A stretch of DNA of 64,000 nucleotides from Argyresthia goedartella (taxonomy: Eukaryota > Arthropoda > Insecta > Lepidoptera > Argyresthiidae): NCBI GenBank assembly GCA_949825045.1, contig OX463824.1:25032501-25096500 (forward strand), in the 5' to 3' direction. Position numbers and translations under genes: made by a program. Below the pieces are notes generated by a model. That model ran no database searches, was not told the origin of the DNA, and saw only the letters and a program-made list of their open reading frames with translations. Below, piece by piece: positions 48,862 to 61,472 of this stretch (positions within the stretch are counted from its first letter, which is position 1; each line of letters opens with the position of its first letter).

Positions 48862-49545
48862 CCTCTTACTAGTTTGAAGAACGACTGTAAGGGGAAATCA
48901 AGATAACTTGTGGCTCCAGCAAGACTAGACTGCCAGTGATTCTTCGTTCATATCTTTTTCTCACAATAGTAACGCATATGGTAAAACTTTTTCTGGAGAA
49001 CGACATCAAATGCCAATTCCAAAAAAGATCTCTTATTATTTGAAAGTTCTTCAGGGCAGTTAGGTATTTAATCGTAGGAAGTAGGTAGGTACTTTAGTAA
49101 TTTTAATTAAACACTAACAAACAATCTCAAAATTCGCCCTTCCGCCATGAGATTTGTTTGACAACTGAATGAATTATGGAAGAATTAAGAATGATTGATC
49201 GATTTGATTTGAATTTTGAAGTTCTTGAACTCGTCATGGATTTGAAAGAAAAAGAAAGGCTGGCCTCACACGGCTGCGCCGGACGGATCTCGTTCTTAAT
49301 CCATAATCGGAATTCCGGTACACGGTCGGTTGTCCCTCACACTTGTCTTAAAAAAATCGGGTTTTGCTTTAAAGACTGTCAGATATTGATCTGAGAAATT
49401 CATAATCTGTAAGAATCTGAATGGGTTTTTGTGTTTTGTTTTGTGTGTGTGTTTTTTTCTTTATATGATATTTAAGTGATTCATGAGCAAATTATAAATA
49501 ATTCTCGATTATTATCAATAATTCCTGCACGATTTGATTATACTT

Positions 49546-49715
49546 GGTCCACTCTATTAATGTTTTTTTGACAGCTCAAAACCTATACATTGTTGACGTT
49601 TATAATGAAAAATATTGCTTATTATGTTCGCAATTGGGAATTGTCAAAAGATCATTAATAGAGTGGACAAAGACAATTGGGAATTGTCAAAAGATCATTA
49701 ATAGAGTGGACAAAG
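49546..49715. repeat. Small inverted element with internal 43-bp tandem duplication
   Basis: TCCACTCTATTAATG at the left is inverted at the right as CATTAATAGAGTGGA. The right part (CAATTGGGAATTGTCAAAAG, then ATCATTAATAGAGTGGACAA) occurs twice in tandem. Confidence 0.7.
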
Positions 49716-50080
49716 ATGAGATAAATACTATGAAATTAATCTCCTTTTCTGATTGACCGAACGGCAAAGCGTCTCCGTTTCAGGATTAGGCAAAAATGCT
49801 ATGTATGTGTCCGGTTGTTCTCCTACATTTCTCAACTGATTCTCGTGAATTTTTGTGAGCAGGCTCGATAATTAAATAGTTTTTTTTTGTTGATCCATTT
49901 TTTCGAAATTTTACTAAATGGCGGAGATATGGTGTGTTAATATATTAAATTAACTTTTTTTTGATGGAAAATAGCCCTCCCTCTATTTGCTTACTTACTC
50001 TGTGGTATGGTCGGAAGACTTTGGCTGTGCAGATGGACGAAGAACATAAAAAAAACATAAAATGGCGCTTGTTTCGTTCG

Positions 50081-50155
50081 GAGTATTTTTAAACAAACAA
50101 AAAGCTGTTCGAATTACGATTAATTCAAACAGCTTTTTGTTTGTTCAAAATACTC
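50081..50155. repeat. Near-perfect ~35-bp hairpin
   Basis: GAGTATTTTTAAACAAACAA... pairs with ...TTGTTTGTTCAAAATACTC with one base indel and one mismatch around a 6-nt loop. It lies inside the 49261-50320 element. Confidence 0.85.
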
Positions 50156-50791
50156 GAATCGAAATATAATAATTTTATTCATATAAGTATCATCTTTATA
50201 TTTACAAATCACAACGCCACCTTAGAAGTTTTAATTTAAAAAACCTGCTCCGTGGGTTTTGAATTCCGATTATGCATTCAGATTCTGAATTCAGGAACGC
50301 ATTCCAGCCGTGTGAGGCCATCCAAAGAAGCGCGCGTCGTCACTTGTTTGTTTGTATCTCCTGTCTGATATTGGGCATTAGGACCGAAATTCTGGAGGCG
50401 ACACAACACAACTACACTAATTATAAAAAATTGTCTGTAAAGTCGGTTTACGGACGATATTTTTACTTGATAACGTCATAAGGTGAACGCTTAGGCCAAT
50501 CCTGCCTCTCTATCGCTTGTTCCGCGCTCTCGCTTGCATGCTCCGCTCAGGCGGAACGTGACAATGAGCAGCCGGCGTTCGACTTCGAAAACGTTATTAG
50601 GAACAGAATTTTTTCTGCTGGGGTAACGTTTGATGGGTTTCTGTATCTCGGCAACGGCTGAACCGAGAGACACCAGATTTCGTACAATAGTTGATAGTAA
50701 TTAGGGCCTATCTTCTTAAAAAAATTACGTTTTTGAAAACTGGCTATTATCTGCGTTAGTCATTCACATTTTTTTCTATACAGAAAAAAAT

Positions 50792-51290
50792 GTGAATATT
50801 CAAACGCCGGTGCTTCAAGACATGAACATACTTGAAATCTCAATCAGCAGTTCCTTGAAAGGTCCCGGCGCCACCCGCTACGTGAGGAACGCGACAATCC
50901 AGAGGGACCTAAGATGGGAAACCGTGGACCAGTTTGTCCAGAGGCTGGCGAAGGGCATGTTCGCGCGTGCGGATGTGTCACATCAACCGCACATCGCCGA
51001 ACTGGCGCCGCTCCACGCGCGCCCGCCCGACCGCCGCCGCCTGTCACGCGACCTGGTTGCCTAGCCGGCGATCACCCACTGCAAACCAGCGCCACAAGAT
51101 CACCGCCCGTAAGGGCCATCCGATGACCTGTCCACAGGAGTGGACAGGCGATTCTTCGGGAAGAGGTCCGTCGACCTGACCCCGACTCCCCACGCCCCAG
51201 AAGGGGTGCGTGAGACGACTATGAAGAAGAACCTTTCGCGACAAGATACTTAACGAAAGTGAGCATACGCTCAACAAAATTTGTTCCCTA
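50792..51290 (+). pseudogene. LINE ORF2 C-terminal end and 3' UTR
   Basis: The frame ISISSSLKGPGATRYVRNAT, then IQRDLRWETVDQFVQRLAKG, matches the C-terminal tail found in many insect Jockey-like LINEs (a YVRN-x-IQRDL pattern). It ends at a stop at 51062-51064. A GC-rich 3' UTR follows. Only the terminal ~90 codons remain. Confidence 0.65.
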
Positions 51291-51389
51291 GACGATTTCT
51301 GGTGTATGGAATAATTTGTTGAACATACCTTGTAAATGTCGGTGATATTTCAGAATTAGTCCTTTTCGTTTAGTTCAGTTTTAGCTGTG

Positions 51390-54295
51390 CTTACGTCCGC
51401 CCAGCAAAAAATAATATCTAAATGGCTGATCGTAGGCTGATGGAACTTGCTACACAGGTACTTCATAATTAGTCCAATTGGTCCACTTAAAGAAAATTTG
51501 GTCGCTCTTGTGCTTAAGGAGAAATCCAAGTTTTTGCTGGCCGTACGTTTTCTAGATCTCTTAAACTATGTGTCATATGAAGTCGGAAATCGGCATGATT
51601 GTTCATGGCAATTGGTCCAAATTAAATTGGAAAATATTTTCGAAAATCTGTATATTTTAACCGTAATCAACGTCTAATGAATTTTAAAAAAATCCGTCGA
51701 CGTCGGTAAGTAATTAACTTTTTGAAATATTATGTATGTGTTGAGTTTCGTAATGATAACAGCTTTATAAAACTATTTATATCATTAAAATGAGTAACTA
51801 ACCTGCTGATACTTTACGTACCGACAATACTATCGAGGAGTTTACAGATCTACTTGAAATTTTTAAAATTAGTCCAATTATTCAAAAACCTAACCTAAAA
51901 TTTTCAAGGCAAACCATTAATAATTAAGGGAAAATTTTAAGCAACTACCGTTTCCGAAAAGGTATGAAAAAAACGCCCTTTCCGTATAAGACAATTACTT
52001 TCATCTTTAGCCACTAACATACCTGGGACTTGCGTGCACTGCACAATGGATTTTCCACTTAAAGCTTTTTATTCGGAAACATGGATTTGTTCCTAATGAA
52101 TGATATTTTATATCTACATGGTATGAACATTTGGTAATAAAATACCTACCTACATCATGTTGATTTATAGGTATGTATTCCCTCAGATTAATAAAATACT
52201 ATTGGGTATTGCCATTCTAATAAGGTTAGGTATTCCTCAGAAAATGTTTCCACATTTTTTTTTTACTGGGTCCACATCGCACCAAAACCGCGAACATAGG
52301 TATGCCCGATTTTTTTGTTTGAATCGATGTATTGGATCGAAATGGAACCTTTTTGGTATGTTTGTAGGTATTTGTGGGCTTGGAGCTAGCCACATGTAAA
52401 CGTATTATGTACCATTTGAATAGATTTTTGTTTTAATCTAAAAGAGTCGAAACGATCCAGCAAAAATCGTATTTAAAAAACAAAATCAATCAAAAAATGA
52501 AATCATAGGATTCAAAAAGGAGAATGACAGATTTTATTTATTCATACGGCCCAATAATTAGTAAAATATTTTATTATTTTTAGGTATTTTTCACAGTTCT
52601 TTTTTCAATGTCGTGTAAATAACCACCCCTGAGTCGGGCCTAACTTTGCAACACCCTCCTCTTTAAATATCTTAGGTTATGTACCTCAAAGTTGTCATTG
52701 GTTCACATACCTACGTTTAAAAATAAAAATTTATGATTTGAACTTGATTGTTATTTTTTTAAACTGATAATGAAAAAAAACATTGGGTCTCAATGTCAGA
52801 TCAGCACTGTATTTTGAAATAATCTATTCTTTGCTATCGCTGTTATATACTTACATATATACTTATAACATATTGCAAAGAGAGAGTCAGAGAGAGCCGA
52901 CCGCGAGCGTGGAGATACATACGGAGGCGGGAGAGGAAGAAGAGTGGCATATTTAAGTATGACGGACGATACGTTTAATATTTTATTAATGTAGATCCCG
53001 GCTACGATCACACACAACAAAAAAAAAAAAGCATCTTTCGCATACATCAATTCACAAATTACAATTCTAAGTTTAAATCCATAATTCACGCGCTTTTATG
53101 AATCAAAACGCTTCTATGCAATTTAAGAAATAAAATTCAATAAACATATCATCACTTTTCCACTGTCCGCTGAAAGCTAGTTAAAAATTATGTGCTTTTG
53201 ATTAGGTCGGTTAGCTTCGGAAACCGTCGTTGCTGAAGATTTTATTTAATTACTCCCATATTCATTAATGGTTTGCATTGATTTTTTTAGGTAAGGTTAT
53301 TTAATAGTTGCACTGTTTTTTATTAATTTCCAGTAGATATGTAAACTCCTTATAAGTATTATCGGTATGCAAAGAATCAGTAGGTAAATTTCTCATTTTA
53401 GTGATATAACTAGTTTAATATCGCTTTTATCATTACGAAACTCAACTCATACTTCAAGATTGGTATACAGATTAAATTGATGTCATAATATTTCAAAAAA
53501 ATTAATTACTTACGGACATAAGCGGTTTTTTTTAATAGTAGTTTATGTGACTGCTACCTAATGGAGGGCATTAACACTCGATACTGGGTTTATGAATGCC
53601 GAAGGCGAGTTTCATAATAATATCACTCGAGAGTTTTAATGCCCAATTATGTACAGTTACATACACTAGTTTATCTACACACATATCATAAGCTCTCTTT
53701 GATGTGTTCAGGAAACGCATGTTCGATCGGCATTGTGGCATTGATATTTGCTCATCAGTTGTTTAGCTTGTTCTGTAGTACCAACTTCACTGAAAAACTA
53801 GGGGCGGCACGCAGGCGGGCGTCGGCATTCGAAATCTGAATGTCATTGACAAAATTTGAAAAATTTTGGTACATTATGGTCATAATGACCAATATTCAGA
53901 TAAGAAATTACTTTTTACCAAGAAGTTTATCATTATGCTGGTCGTAACGTGTGGTTTGTGGACGCAGTAAAGAGGGTTTATGATACATGTGTAGATAAAA
54001 TTCATTAGACGTTGATTACGGTTAAAATATACGGATTTTCGTTAATTTTTTTCAGGACTAATTTGGACTAATTGCTTTGAACAATCATTCCAATTTTCGA
54101 CTTCATACGACGTTTAGCTGACGAGGTCTCGAAAACTTACGCCCAGAAAATAATTGGATTCATACATAACCACAAGAACGACCAATTTTAATTTTAGTGG
54201 ACCAATTGGACTAATTATGAAGTACCTGTATACCAAGTTTCATCAGCCTACGACCAGCCGTTTAGATAATTTTTTTTGCTGAGCGTACGTACGCC
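51390..54295. mobile_element. 2.9-kb inverted-repeat element with ~290-bp arms
   Basis: The left arm 51390-51680 (CCCAGCAAAAAATAATATCT, GTACTTCATAATTAGTCCAA) reappears inverted and diverged at 53998-54295. The interior has no transposase-like frame and contains the repeat copy at 53540-53990. It is probably a non-autonomous or gutted DNA element with nested insertions. Confidence 0.65.
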
Positions 54296-54949
54296 CGACT
54301 GTTTTTCATTAAGAAGCCGGCGAACAATGAAATTCCATATAAACTTAATACCATAATAATTTTAAATTCGAGAATATTTCAACGTATATATGCTGTTATT
54401 CGTATTAATACAGTATTTACCTAGGTACCTGTTCCAACATTTTTCTAAAAATATTTATGTACTTAAAAATATATGCGATTCAATTTCATAAATTTTTAGG
54501 ACGTAAACGACGTATTTTCCACATGTTTATTTTGTGTTAAAACTACACCATTCATGATGTAATTATAACAGAACAGAACAGGTTATATTGTCAAGTTGCA
54601 TAATTTCACAAAGAAATTTAAAATATAATCAAGTTTCATTCATCAATAATCATTTTCGGTATTCACGGCACGCAACCTTTATTTTTGTACAGCTATCTAT
54701 CTGTCTCTGTCCACAAGCAGCGGCGGGGCGCACAGCGGGACGGATTTCGAAATTGCGGACTCACATGTTTTTGTTAAATATGATTAATTTATTTATGGCA
54801 ATCGATATTCCCAATCAAGGCAATATGTTCTCAGAGCACTTTTTGATGTAAACGTTATAATTTGCGAGCTTAAAATATTTAATAAAAATAATGTAGTGAT
54901 ATCTAATTTGCTCTTATACTATAAGAACCAAGTCTTGAAAGTCACACCT

Positions 54950-55145
54950 TTTCCCATACGGGGTATCAGAGGCTCAATTGTGCCCATTTTGAGTCAGTTA
55001 TTCAATACTCCATTTTGCGTGACAGGGGGCAGCCCATCGCCTCAGCTATGGAGTAATGAACAATGCTTTCCATCACCGTAAGAACGTCCGTATAATCTAC
55101 TTCATCTCCTGTGTGAGAAGCAAGCGTGAAACCCATTAGACTCCG
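54950..55145 (-). mobile_element. SINE copy, antisense
   Basis: It matches the body of the copy at 5223-5482 almost base for base (CCATTTTGCGTGACAGGGGG, CAGCTATGGAGTAATGAACA). It ends in the complement of the head CACAGGAGATG seen at 62622. Confidence 0.65.
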
Positions 55146-55439
55146 GAGCTCTTTAAATGATTTGCAGTTATGAGTCTAGACACAGTTAAATCAAGTAAAG
55201 CTTGCAATTTTATCTGCGCACCTTCGTGAGTAACAGTTAAATGTTCTTTTTAGGTGTAACGATCCGGTTTTGCTTATCCAACTTTGAAATATGAAGAAAA
55301 CTAACTAAACTGTAATTCATTGTCTGACTCTCCCAGACTCATGTATTGCCACTTTGAAAGTTTAAGTGACACTAACAGACTCAGTGCCTTCTCAGCTTAA
55401 TATATATTTTTTCATTTAATCTGGACTGAACCTTATATA

Positions 55440-55933
55440 TTTTCAGGATGTTTAATAAGATGGGCCAAAATTCTGCTTACGTCTTCTTTACTATTGTCCT
55501 TTAAAGATTTTACTGTTGACCTCAACTGTTCTTCTAGATACAAGGAATTACTTAAAGTTTGAATAAGTATTTTTTTTTGTCTTGGGCCTAGTTTTTCGAA
55601 TAGTTTCCTCGGAGTAAAGGAAATGGAAACTTCATGTACACTAAGAGGTAGATTTTCTATACTGTCAGATGGCTCACCGTCAATGACATCAACTTGTTCT
55701 CCTTCAGTAGCGAAGAAACTGGGCCATATATTTCATGAAAATGATTGAAAGAATGATTATCACCAGTCCATCAATGTTTCAAATTAAAAGTATTCTTCCG
55801 GCAAAATTCTGAGAAAATGACAGTGTTATCTTCATTCAATTGCAAGCCAAGCTCCTGTTTTAGATGTTCACAAATGTGTACACTATCCGAAAATGTTTTA
55901 AGCTTCTCTTTTAAAAGCATAAGTCGATATTAT
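55440..55933 (-). pseudogene. Degraded ORF of unknown origin
   Basis: Minus-strand frames give MLLKEKLKTFSDSVHICEHL with KQELGLQLNEDNTVIFSEFC. After frame changes they continue with LSVHEVSISFTPRKLFEKLG, PRQKKILIQTLSNSLYLEEQ and SKEDVSRILAHLIKHPEN. The composition is protein-like, but at least one stop and one frameshift interrupt it. It is probably a transposon-encoded accessory protein or a gene fragment. I do not recognise the family. Confidence 0.4.
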
Positions 55934-56459
55934 TCACAACATGTTTGTATCGATCGTGAATATTTAATAATTGTAAAGAACGATAGTAGTACTGTTAGTG
56001 AACACTTGAAATTATTTATAAAGGCCATAACTGGATCGTCCATCTAGGCTTAAAATTATTTAATATTTTTTGGTACAAGATCATTTTTTTTTAATAAATA
56101 CCATAAAATATGTTATATGGCTTGCAGGTTGGTTGAAAAATGTATAAAATTAGACTGAATACATAATCATAAAATAGTCAGACAATAGTAGTGTCTTATC
56201 TCTTTTAGAAATGTTAGGACAGAATTGGCCGTGCTCTGAGATCAACTGAGTACACGTTCATATAAATAAAGCGTTACCTATTTCACTCATACATTATGAA
56301 CGAAATCATGATAATATAATATAATTTAAAAGTAAAAGCTCAATCGGCAGTACGAGTTTGATAAAAATAATCATTACATTTAAATGTATTTTGTAATAAT
56401 GGTCCTAATTTCTAAATGCTGGACTTCTTTTGACATATAGCACGTATATGGAACGTGTA

Positions 56460-56660
56460 TATAAATGGAAGGAAAAATAGAAGGTGCAAGAACAAGGGAA
56501 AGACCACCTGCACGATGGCGGTAGTCACACGCAATAATACCTGCAGCTTGGTCTACACGAGGCAATACACGCAGCCCAGGACAGAAAGAAATGGAGATCC
56601 TTGGTCAACTCCTGTACCAACAACCTTGACACTCACGATCAGATGTAATGAATATTATTA
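56460..56660 (+). pseudogene. LINE ORF2 C-terminal remnant
   Basis: GKIEGARTRERPPARWR, then after a frame change QKEMEILGQLLYQQP, fits the basic C-terminal end (GK-x-EG-x-R-x-RGRPP-x-RW) of insect LINE ORF2 proteins. Only about 60 codons remain. Confidence 0.55.
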
Positions 56661-57108
56661 ATAAATTATGTCTATGTGTATGTCAATCCTCAGCCATGAG
56701 GAAACAACAACAACAGAAAGAAGAATTAATAACGCGTTTGCTTCATTTATTAATAATTATAGAGTAAATTAAACTCTATCAGTGTAGTGGGTTATATCGC
56801 CAAAAGTAACTAAGTTTAGCTTCGTTTATCCGGAGAACCGGGAAGTCCGGTGGTTTTGTACACTAGCACCCGTAAATTAAGCCTACAAAAACCAACTTGA
56901 GCACTTTTAAGACTTGGCACTTATAGAGCAAATTAGACTTCGCTCCATTAATTATTTTATATTAAATATATTTTTCTCGCAAATTCTAACATTTACTACA
57001 AAAAGTGCTCTGAGAACTTATGATAAATAAAATAATGATATTTAACAAAAAAACGTAAGCCCGCAATTTCGAAATCCGTTCCATTGTGTCAGACAGGAGA
57101 GATAGCGA

Positions 57109-58158
57109 TATATCGAACGAACATTGGCGTTCGCCTCATAGTGCACTTGATCGGCTGTCCGCCGGCGTCTTAATAACTTCTCAACTATAATATCACTAAT
57201 TTTGAATTTCACCGACACCAAATTTTACAGGGCATGTTGGACTAATAATTCCATACACCAGAAATCAAATCAAATCAACCAAATTAAGTATACCACTATA
57301 ATGCGACCGCTGGATACATCGTGCCTACAAGCTGAATTTGGTCGCATGACCACAATGGAGCTTCTTATTGGACGGCCCCCGTATCGTATTCCGCTTCCGC
57401 GTACCAGGGGTTGCAAATACGTGGTCACGCAATTTTGTGCAGTGTTTTTCGCATTCAGAAGCATGAATTTCATATTTCGGACACAAATTTTGCTCAGTGC
57501 ACAAATTCAGCGAGCACTCAGAATTTCGAAACCCCGACCATACCACGACCTTTTTTTAAAGTGACCAAGTTCCAGACATTTTTTATTATATAGTGTACAG
57601 TTATGGAATAGATGATGATAATGAACGAAACGCAGTAGTTTTGCTGATTCAACCACTGTTTTTTTCATCCTTATGTAGGTACCTATGGTACAATATCACC
57701 TATGATATGATGCCTTTAACTCGATTATAGGCAGGTAGTTATATGACATGACAGCGTCACTCTTTAGCGTGACAGGGAACAAGCTCGTCGCCACTGTTTA
57801 GATGGTGATTTACATGATGATGATTTACAATACAAGCAAGAGTAGAAATATAAAATAAGAATCAAATTCAATAGGTAGGCACTTTACTTAAACTAAGTAA
57901 CATGTTGGAATATTAAGTACTTATTAGTCCTATAACTAATTATTATAATTTGGCTCCAACTTCACTTTACAATTTACATACAAATCGATGAAGAATTTGA
58001 CGAGGGCCTAGTTTTAGTCAGATTTTATGAATGCCTTTTTCATAATTTTCTTGGCTGCTTTTTCAACATTATTATTTGTTTCATCTCATCTTTCTGTTCT
58101 ATAACAGCAGACATTAAAATCGGTCTAGGCACTACTAACAAGTTTCTGTGGCATGTCA
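57109..58158. other. Region downstream of the repeat-protein gene, no gene
   Basis: Overlapping frames on both strands at 57200-57600 have no support. No AATAAA on the minus strand was found within ~300 bases of the stop at 58159, so the 3' UTR end of the upstream gene is undefined. Confidence 0.4.
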
Positions 58159-60396
58159 TTATTTCTGCTTGTGACCTGACATGTCTACAAGCGTTCCGTT
58201 TTGATGGGTCATGTCTCTTGTCTGTATTTCCTGATTAGAACATCGATGTGCTTCTCTCTTTATGTTCTTTGTTTGATCTATTGAAGCCTCAGTTCTCTTC
58301 TCCTTACAAACCTGAGCTAAATGACTAAGTGTTTCAGCCTTTATTTTCTTTGTGTTTCTATCTTCTAATTCATCAATTTGTGGACTAGCGTGCAGTTCTA
58401 TAGTATCATCCAGACATATTCTTGGACATAACAATTCATTGGGGCTCACAGTAGGTGAATATACTTCTACATCCACATTGCGATCAAGAACAACTGTTGA
58501 TAATGAATGTATTGTGACATCCATTTCACTGCTGAAAACTGTAGCATCACTATTCTCATTAAAATTATTTGGTGTGCTTGCATTTAATATCTCTGCAAAA
58601 GGAAGAGGTGATCTGATCGGTCTACAAACTCTTTCTGTGTTGTTTCTCCTCAGCTTTCTAACCATTTCTCTTTCCCTCTGAAAGCAAAAAACTGCATATT
58701 AAAAAATATCAATATGCATTTAGTCAGCTATGATATTAATAAACTTACTTTCTTAGTCCTTTTAATGAGTGTTTCAAGTTCGTCTTCAGAATTCATACTG
58801 AAGTTGTCAGAACTTATGTCATCGTAGGATATGTTGGAGTCTTCAATGGAACCAAGGGATATGGGGGAGAGAGAGAGTGAGAGAGTGGAGAGAGAGAGAG
58901 GGATGGGTGATATCTTTCTATCTTCCAGTCTACATCTCTTCTCTCTTGGAGACCTTGATCTATGGCGTTTCTGAAACAAATTATGAAATAAAATATATGA
59001 AGTGTATTATAATGCCATTGTGAATTCATAAAAAAAACTTATAGTTATAACTAATAACTTACATGTCTTCGGTCCCTAGGAATGTCCTTATGACATTTTC
59101 GCCTTAATTTCCTGGGCCTGTCTCTGCACATGTCATTTGAACACTGAAACAGAAGAACTCATCAGCTAGTAACTAAAACAAATACATAATACAAATAATA
59201 AATAATAATTATAAATGCTCTATTTCAGTTGTGTTTTGCTTACTTTTCTGACATTATTGTTGTTCTCTTCTCTCATTTTCCTAATGCCTTCAGTTTTTGT
59301 TTTGCATTTCATTATATCAGGCAAGCACTTTGTTCTACCACACATGGGTACTATTCTATTCAGTACCACAGGTTTGGGTATGTCTTTATGCTTCTTTGGT
59401 AATTGTGGCACTGTTCTATTCAGTACATCAGGTTCTAGTATGTCTTTATGCTTCTTTGGTAATTGTGGCACTGTTCTATTCAGTACCACAGGTTCTGGTA
59501 TGTCTTTATGCTTTTTTGGTAATTGTGGCACTGTTCTTTTCAGTACCACAGGTTTGGGTATGTCTTTTTGCTTCTTTGGTACTTGTGGCACTGTTCTATT
59601 CAGTACCACAGGTTCTAGTATGTCTTTATGCTTTTTTGGTAATTGTGGCACTGTTCTTTTCAGTACCACAGGTTTGGGTATGTCTTTTTGCTTCTTTGGT
59701 ACTTGTGGCACTGTTCTATTCAGTACCACAGGTTCTAGTATGTCTTTATGCGTTTTTGGTAATTGTGGCACTGTTCTTTTCAATACCACAGGTTTGGGTA
59801 TGTCTTTTTGCTTCTTTGGTACTTGTGGCACTGTTCTATTCAGTACCACAGGTTTGGGAATGTCTTCACTCTTCTTTTGAACTTGTGGCACAAACTCCAC
59901 ATCAGATTGGTCACTGGAAGCTAAATAGATTTACCATTAAATATTGACTCGCCATATAATGATAATCAATGTTATTAAACTTTTATATGCAGATATATTG
60001 ATGGTGGTTACTTGGGCTTATTGCCCACAAAGAAGAAGGGAATACAATGCAAAATTTCTAGTTACCTTTAAGCACTTCTTTTTTGCTCTTGCTGTGTGTT
60101 CTCTTGCGTTTCCACTCCTTGTGGTGACAGGTGCTGGTATTGATGTTAACAACAAACTTGATGTTTGGAGGCTTCAGTAATACCTCCCTTGTTATCACCA
60201 GAGACTCTGTGATGGTCCCGGGATTGCCCAACATAACAATCCTCTTTGCAGCTTTCTGAGGTTGTTTTGCTAGAGTTAGCGGAAGTTTTATTGGCTTGGG
60301 TATTTTTGCTGAGTCCGGTGAAACTAAGTTCACTTCATCACAAACCATGCTTCTATCACACTTTATGAAAACAACATCGTCACTGTCTGCTTCCAT
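58159..60396 (-). CDS. Unrecognised nuclear-type protein with nine 20-residue repeats, 609 aa
   Basis: Exons (minus): 60396-60066, 59920-59244, 59143-59063, 58970-58749, 58677-58159. They sum to 1830 nt in phase, each with good GT-AG sites. The N terminus is acidic (MEADSDDVVFIKCD). Residues ~121-300 are nine tandem 20-mers alternating between VPQVPKKQKDIPKPVVLKRT and VPQLPKKHKDILEPVVLNRT. Exon 3 is short and basic (RDRPRKLRRKCHKDIPRDRR). Exon 4 has an RS-like KRHRSRSPREKRCR, then a Ser/Leu-rich stretch and DISSDNFSMNSEDELETLIK. The last exon continues RRNNTERVCRPIRSPLPFAE and is otherwise low-complexity. No enzymatic domain is seen. Basic/RS motifs suggest a nuclear RNA- or chromatin-associated role (inference). 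It is the nearest upstream gene to the PRP4-like gene on the same strand but ends in its own stop. Confidence 0.78.
59341..59897. repeat. 60-bp coding tandem repeat with 120-bp higher-order period
   Basis: About nine 60-bp units in exon 2 of the repeat-protein gene. Units alternate between two types (GGTACTTGTGGCACTGTTCT versus GGTAATTGTGGCACTGTTCT on the plus strand), giving a 120-bp period in the middle. Identity between same-type units is very high, which fits recent unequal exchange of unit pairs. Confidence 0.92.
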
Positions 60397-61330
60397 CTTC
60401 TTGTCCAGGACAACTGGTTTTTTCTCAAAAAAATTACTCCATTAATTATGATGTTTATATGAATGAAAGAGTGTCCAGCACCCTGTTTTTATGGTCATTA
60501 ACACCCTAATGAAATGAATTAAAAGAATTAAAAGTTGATCGTTTTTTACCGATGGCTAATTTATGAGTCTTGGGCGGGAAAGGGTGGTGTAAACAATTTA
60601 TGCACAAAATAATAAAATATTACATTGGAATATAAACAAATGAAACTAGGTATGTGTCAAAAGAATGATTGTTGTCAGTGTCGTTAAGGGGGCGGAACGA
60701 CACAAAAATAGGACATTGGGAACTTTGAGAATTTGTTTAGAAAAGCAGAAGAACAGAAAACTTAGCGATTTCGCGCGCCTAGCCTCCGACCGAACGACTT
60801 TTTTTTGTTGACATGCATGACACACAAAACGTCACGTTATGGGTTGTGTTCCGAAATAGCTTTTGTTTGAACTCTTGTTCAACCAAAAAGTTGTAAACAG
60901 CTCGAAAATAATTTCAGTTCTAAATGTATGTAAATAGGTACGCAATAATCTTTTTTTCCTAATTTAGAGATAACTGTGATCTTAACTAAGAAATAATCAG
61001 TCATGGACTACATAGTTGCGCCCCGATTTAGTCTCGCGAAAGGCTCAGTGTGTATTTTGTACTACAACAAGATACCTACTTTTTCTGGAGATTGTGAAAT
61101 TGTCATTTGAGCAATTGAAAAACCATGTAAGAACACCTTTGTCTAAAAAGGGATATTACAATGTTCAAGATTACTTAAATAACTGGACTGTATGGGGTTA
61201 ATCTAACTCAACACACGCAGAACTCGCTGTTAACAATTTTGTAATAATTAATTTCTGCTTATTTTATAACAATTCATATTGTAATGGCGCGTTCTCACGC
61301 TCGGCTAGCCTCCACAAGTCGTCACAAATT
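60397..61330. promoter_or_regulatory. Upstream region of the repeat-protein gene, otherwise empty
   Basis: The region directly above the ATG at 60396 should hold the promoter of the minus-strand gene, but no TATA box or other clear element is seen. No other gene is supported in this stretch. Confidence 0.3.
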
Positions 61331-61335
61331 CAAGC

Positions 61336-61472
61336 ATGTGGATGGGTCGTTTGACTTGGCTTCCGAAGGCTTGCGAGAGTTTTTAGCCGATCCGATCAAG
61401 GGTCGGTTTTTTATCACAAGTCAAAGGGATTTGCCGCAAGCGTTTGCGACGCGTCCACATGCTTGCCTACTC
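61336..61472. repeat. Small inverted-repeat element, ends AAGCATGTGGA
   Basis: The ends CAAGCATGTGGATGGGTCG and an inverted diverged copy (GCAAGCATGTGGACGCGTCG) enclose ~95 bp. A 73-codon frame spanning it is not supported as a gene. Confidence 0.5.

Larger units (their letters stand above)
49261..50320. mobile_element. 1.06-kb non-autonomous element, TIR TGGCCTCACACGGCTG
   Basis: The exact inverted 16-bp ends are followed on both sides by an ATAATCGGAATTC block. The interior is non-coding and holds a smaller nested inverted repeat and a long hairpin. No flanking duplication is evident. Confidence 0.7.
54691..57108. mobile_element. 2.4-kb inverted-repeat element with ~200-bp diverged ends
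   Basis: Both ends hold inverted CGGATTTCGAAATTGCGG (54743 and 57062) and GTTCTCAGAGCACTTTTT (54827 and 57001-57020), within a longer diverged similarity. Inside are an antisense SINE copy (54950-55140), a degraded ORF (55440-55933, minus) and a LINE tail (56460-56660). Confidence 0.6.

Noticed and set aside
52796..53089. 97-codon minus-strand frame
   Set aside because: It lies within the 51390-54295 repeat element, with low-complexity hydrophobic content and no supporting signals.
48443..58159. One fused gene from the repeat protein into the PRP4-like protein
   Set aside because: The upstream gene has a clear in-frame stop at 58159-58161, and the downstream gene has its own ATG just after a 5' UTR acceptor. 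No linking exon was seen in 10 kb of repeats.
59215..59880. 221-codon plus-strand frame
   Set aside because: It is antisense to the 60-bp repeats of the minus-strand gene. The repeat simply lacks stops in that frame, and the spliced minus-strand model is far better supported.
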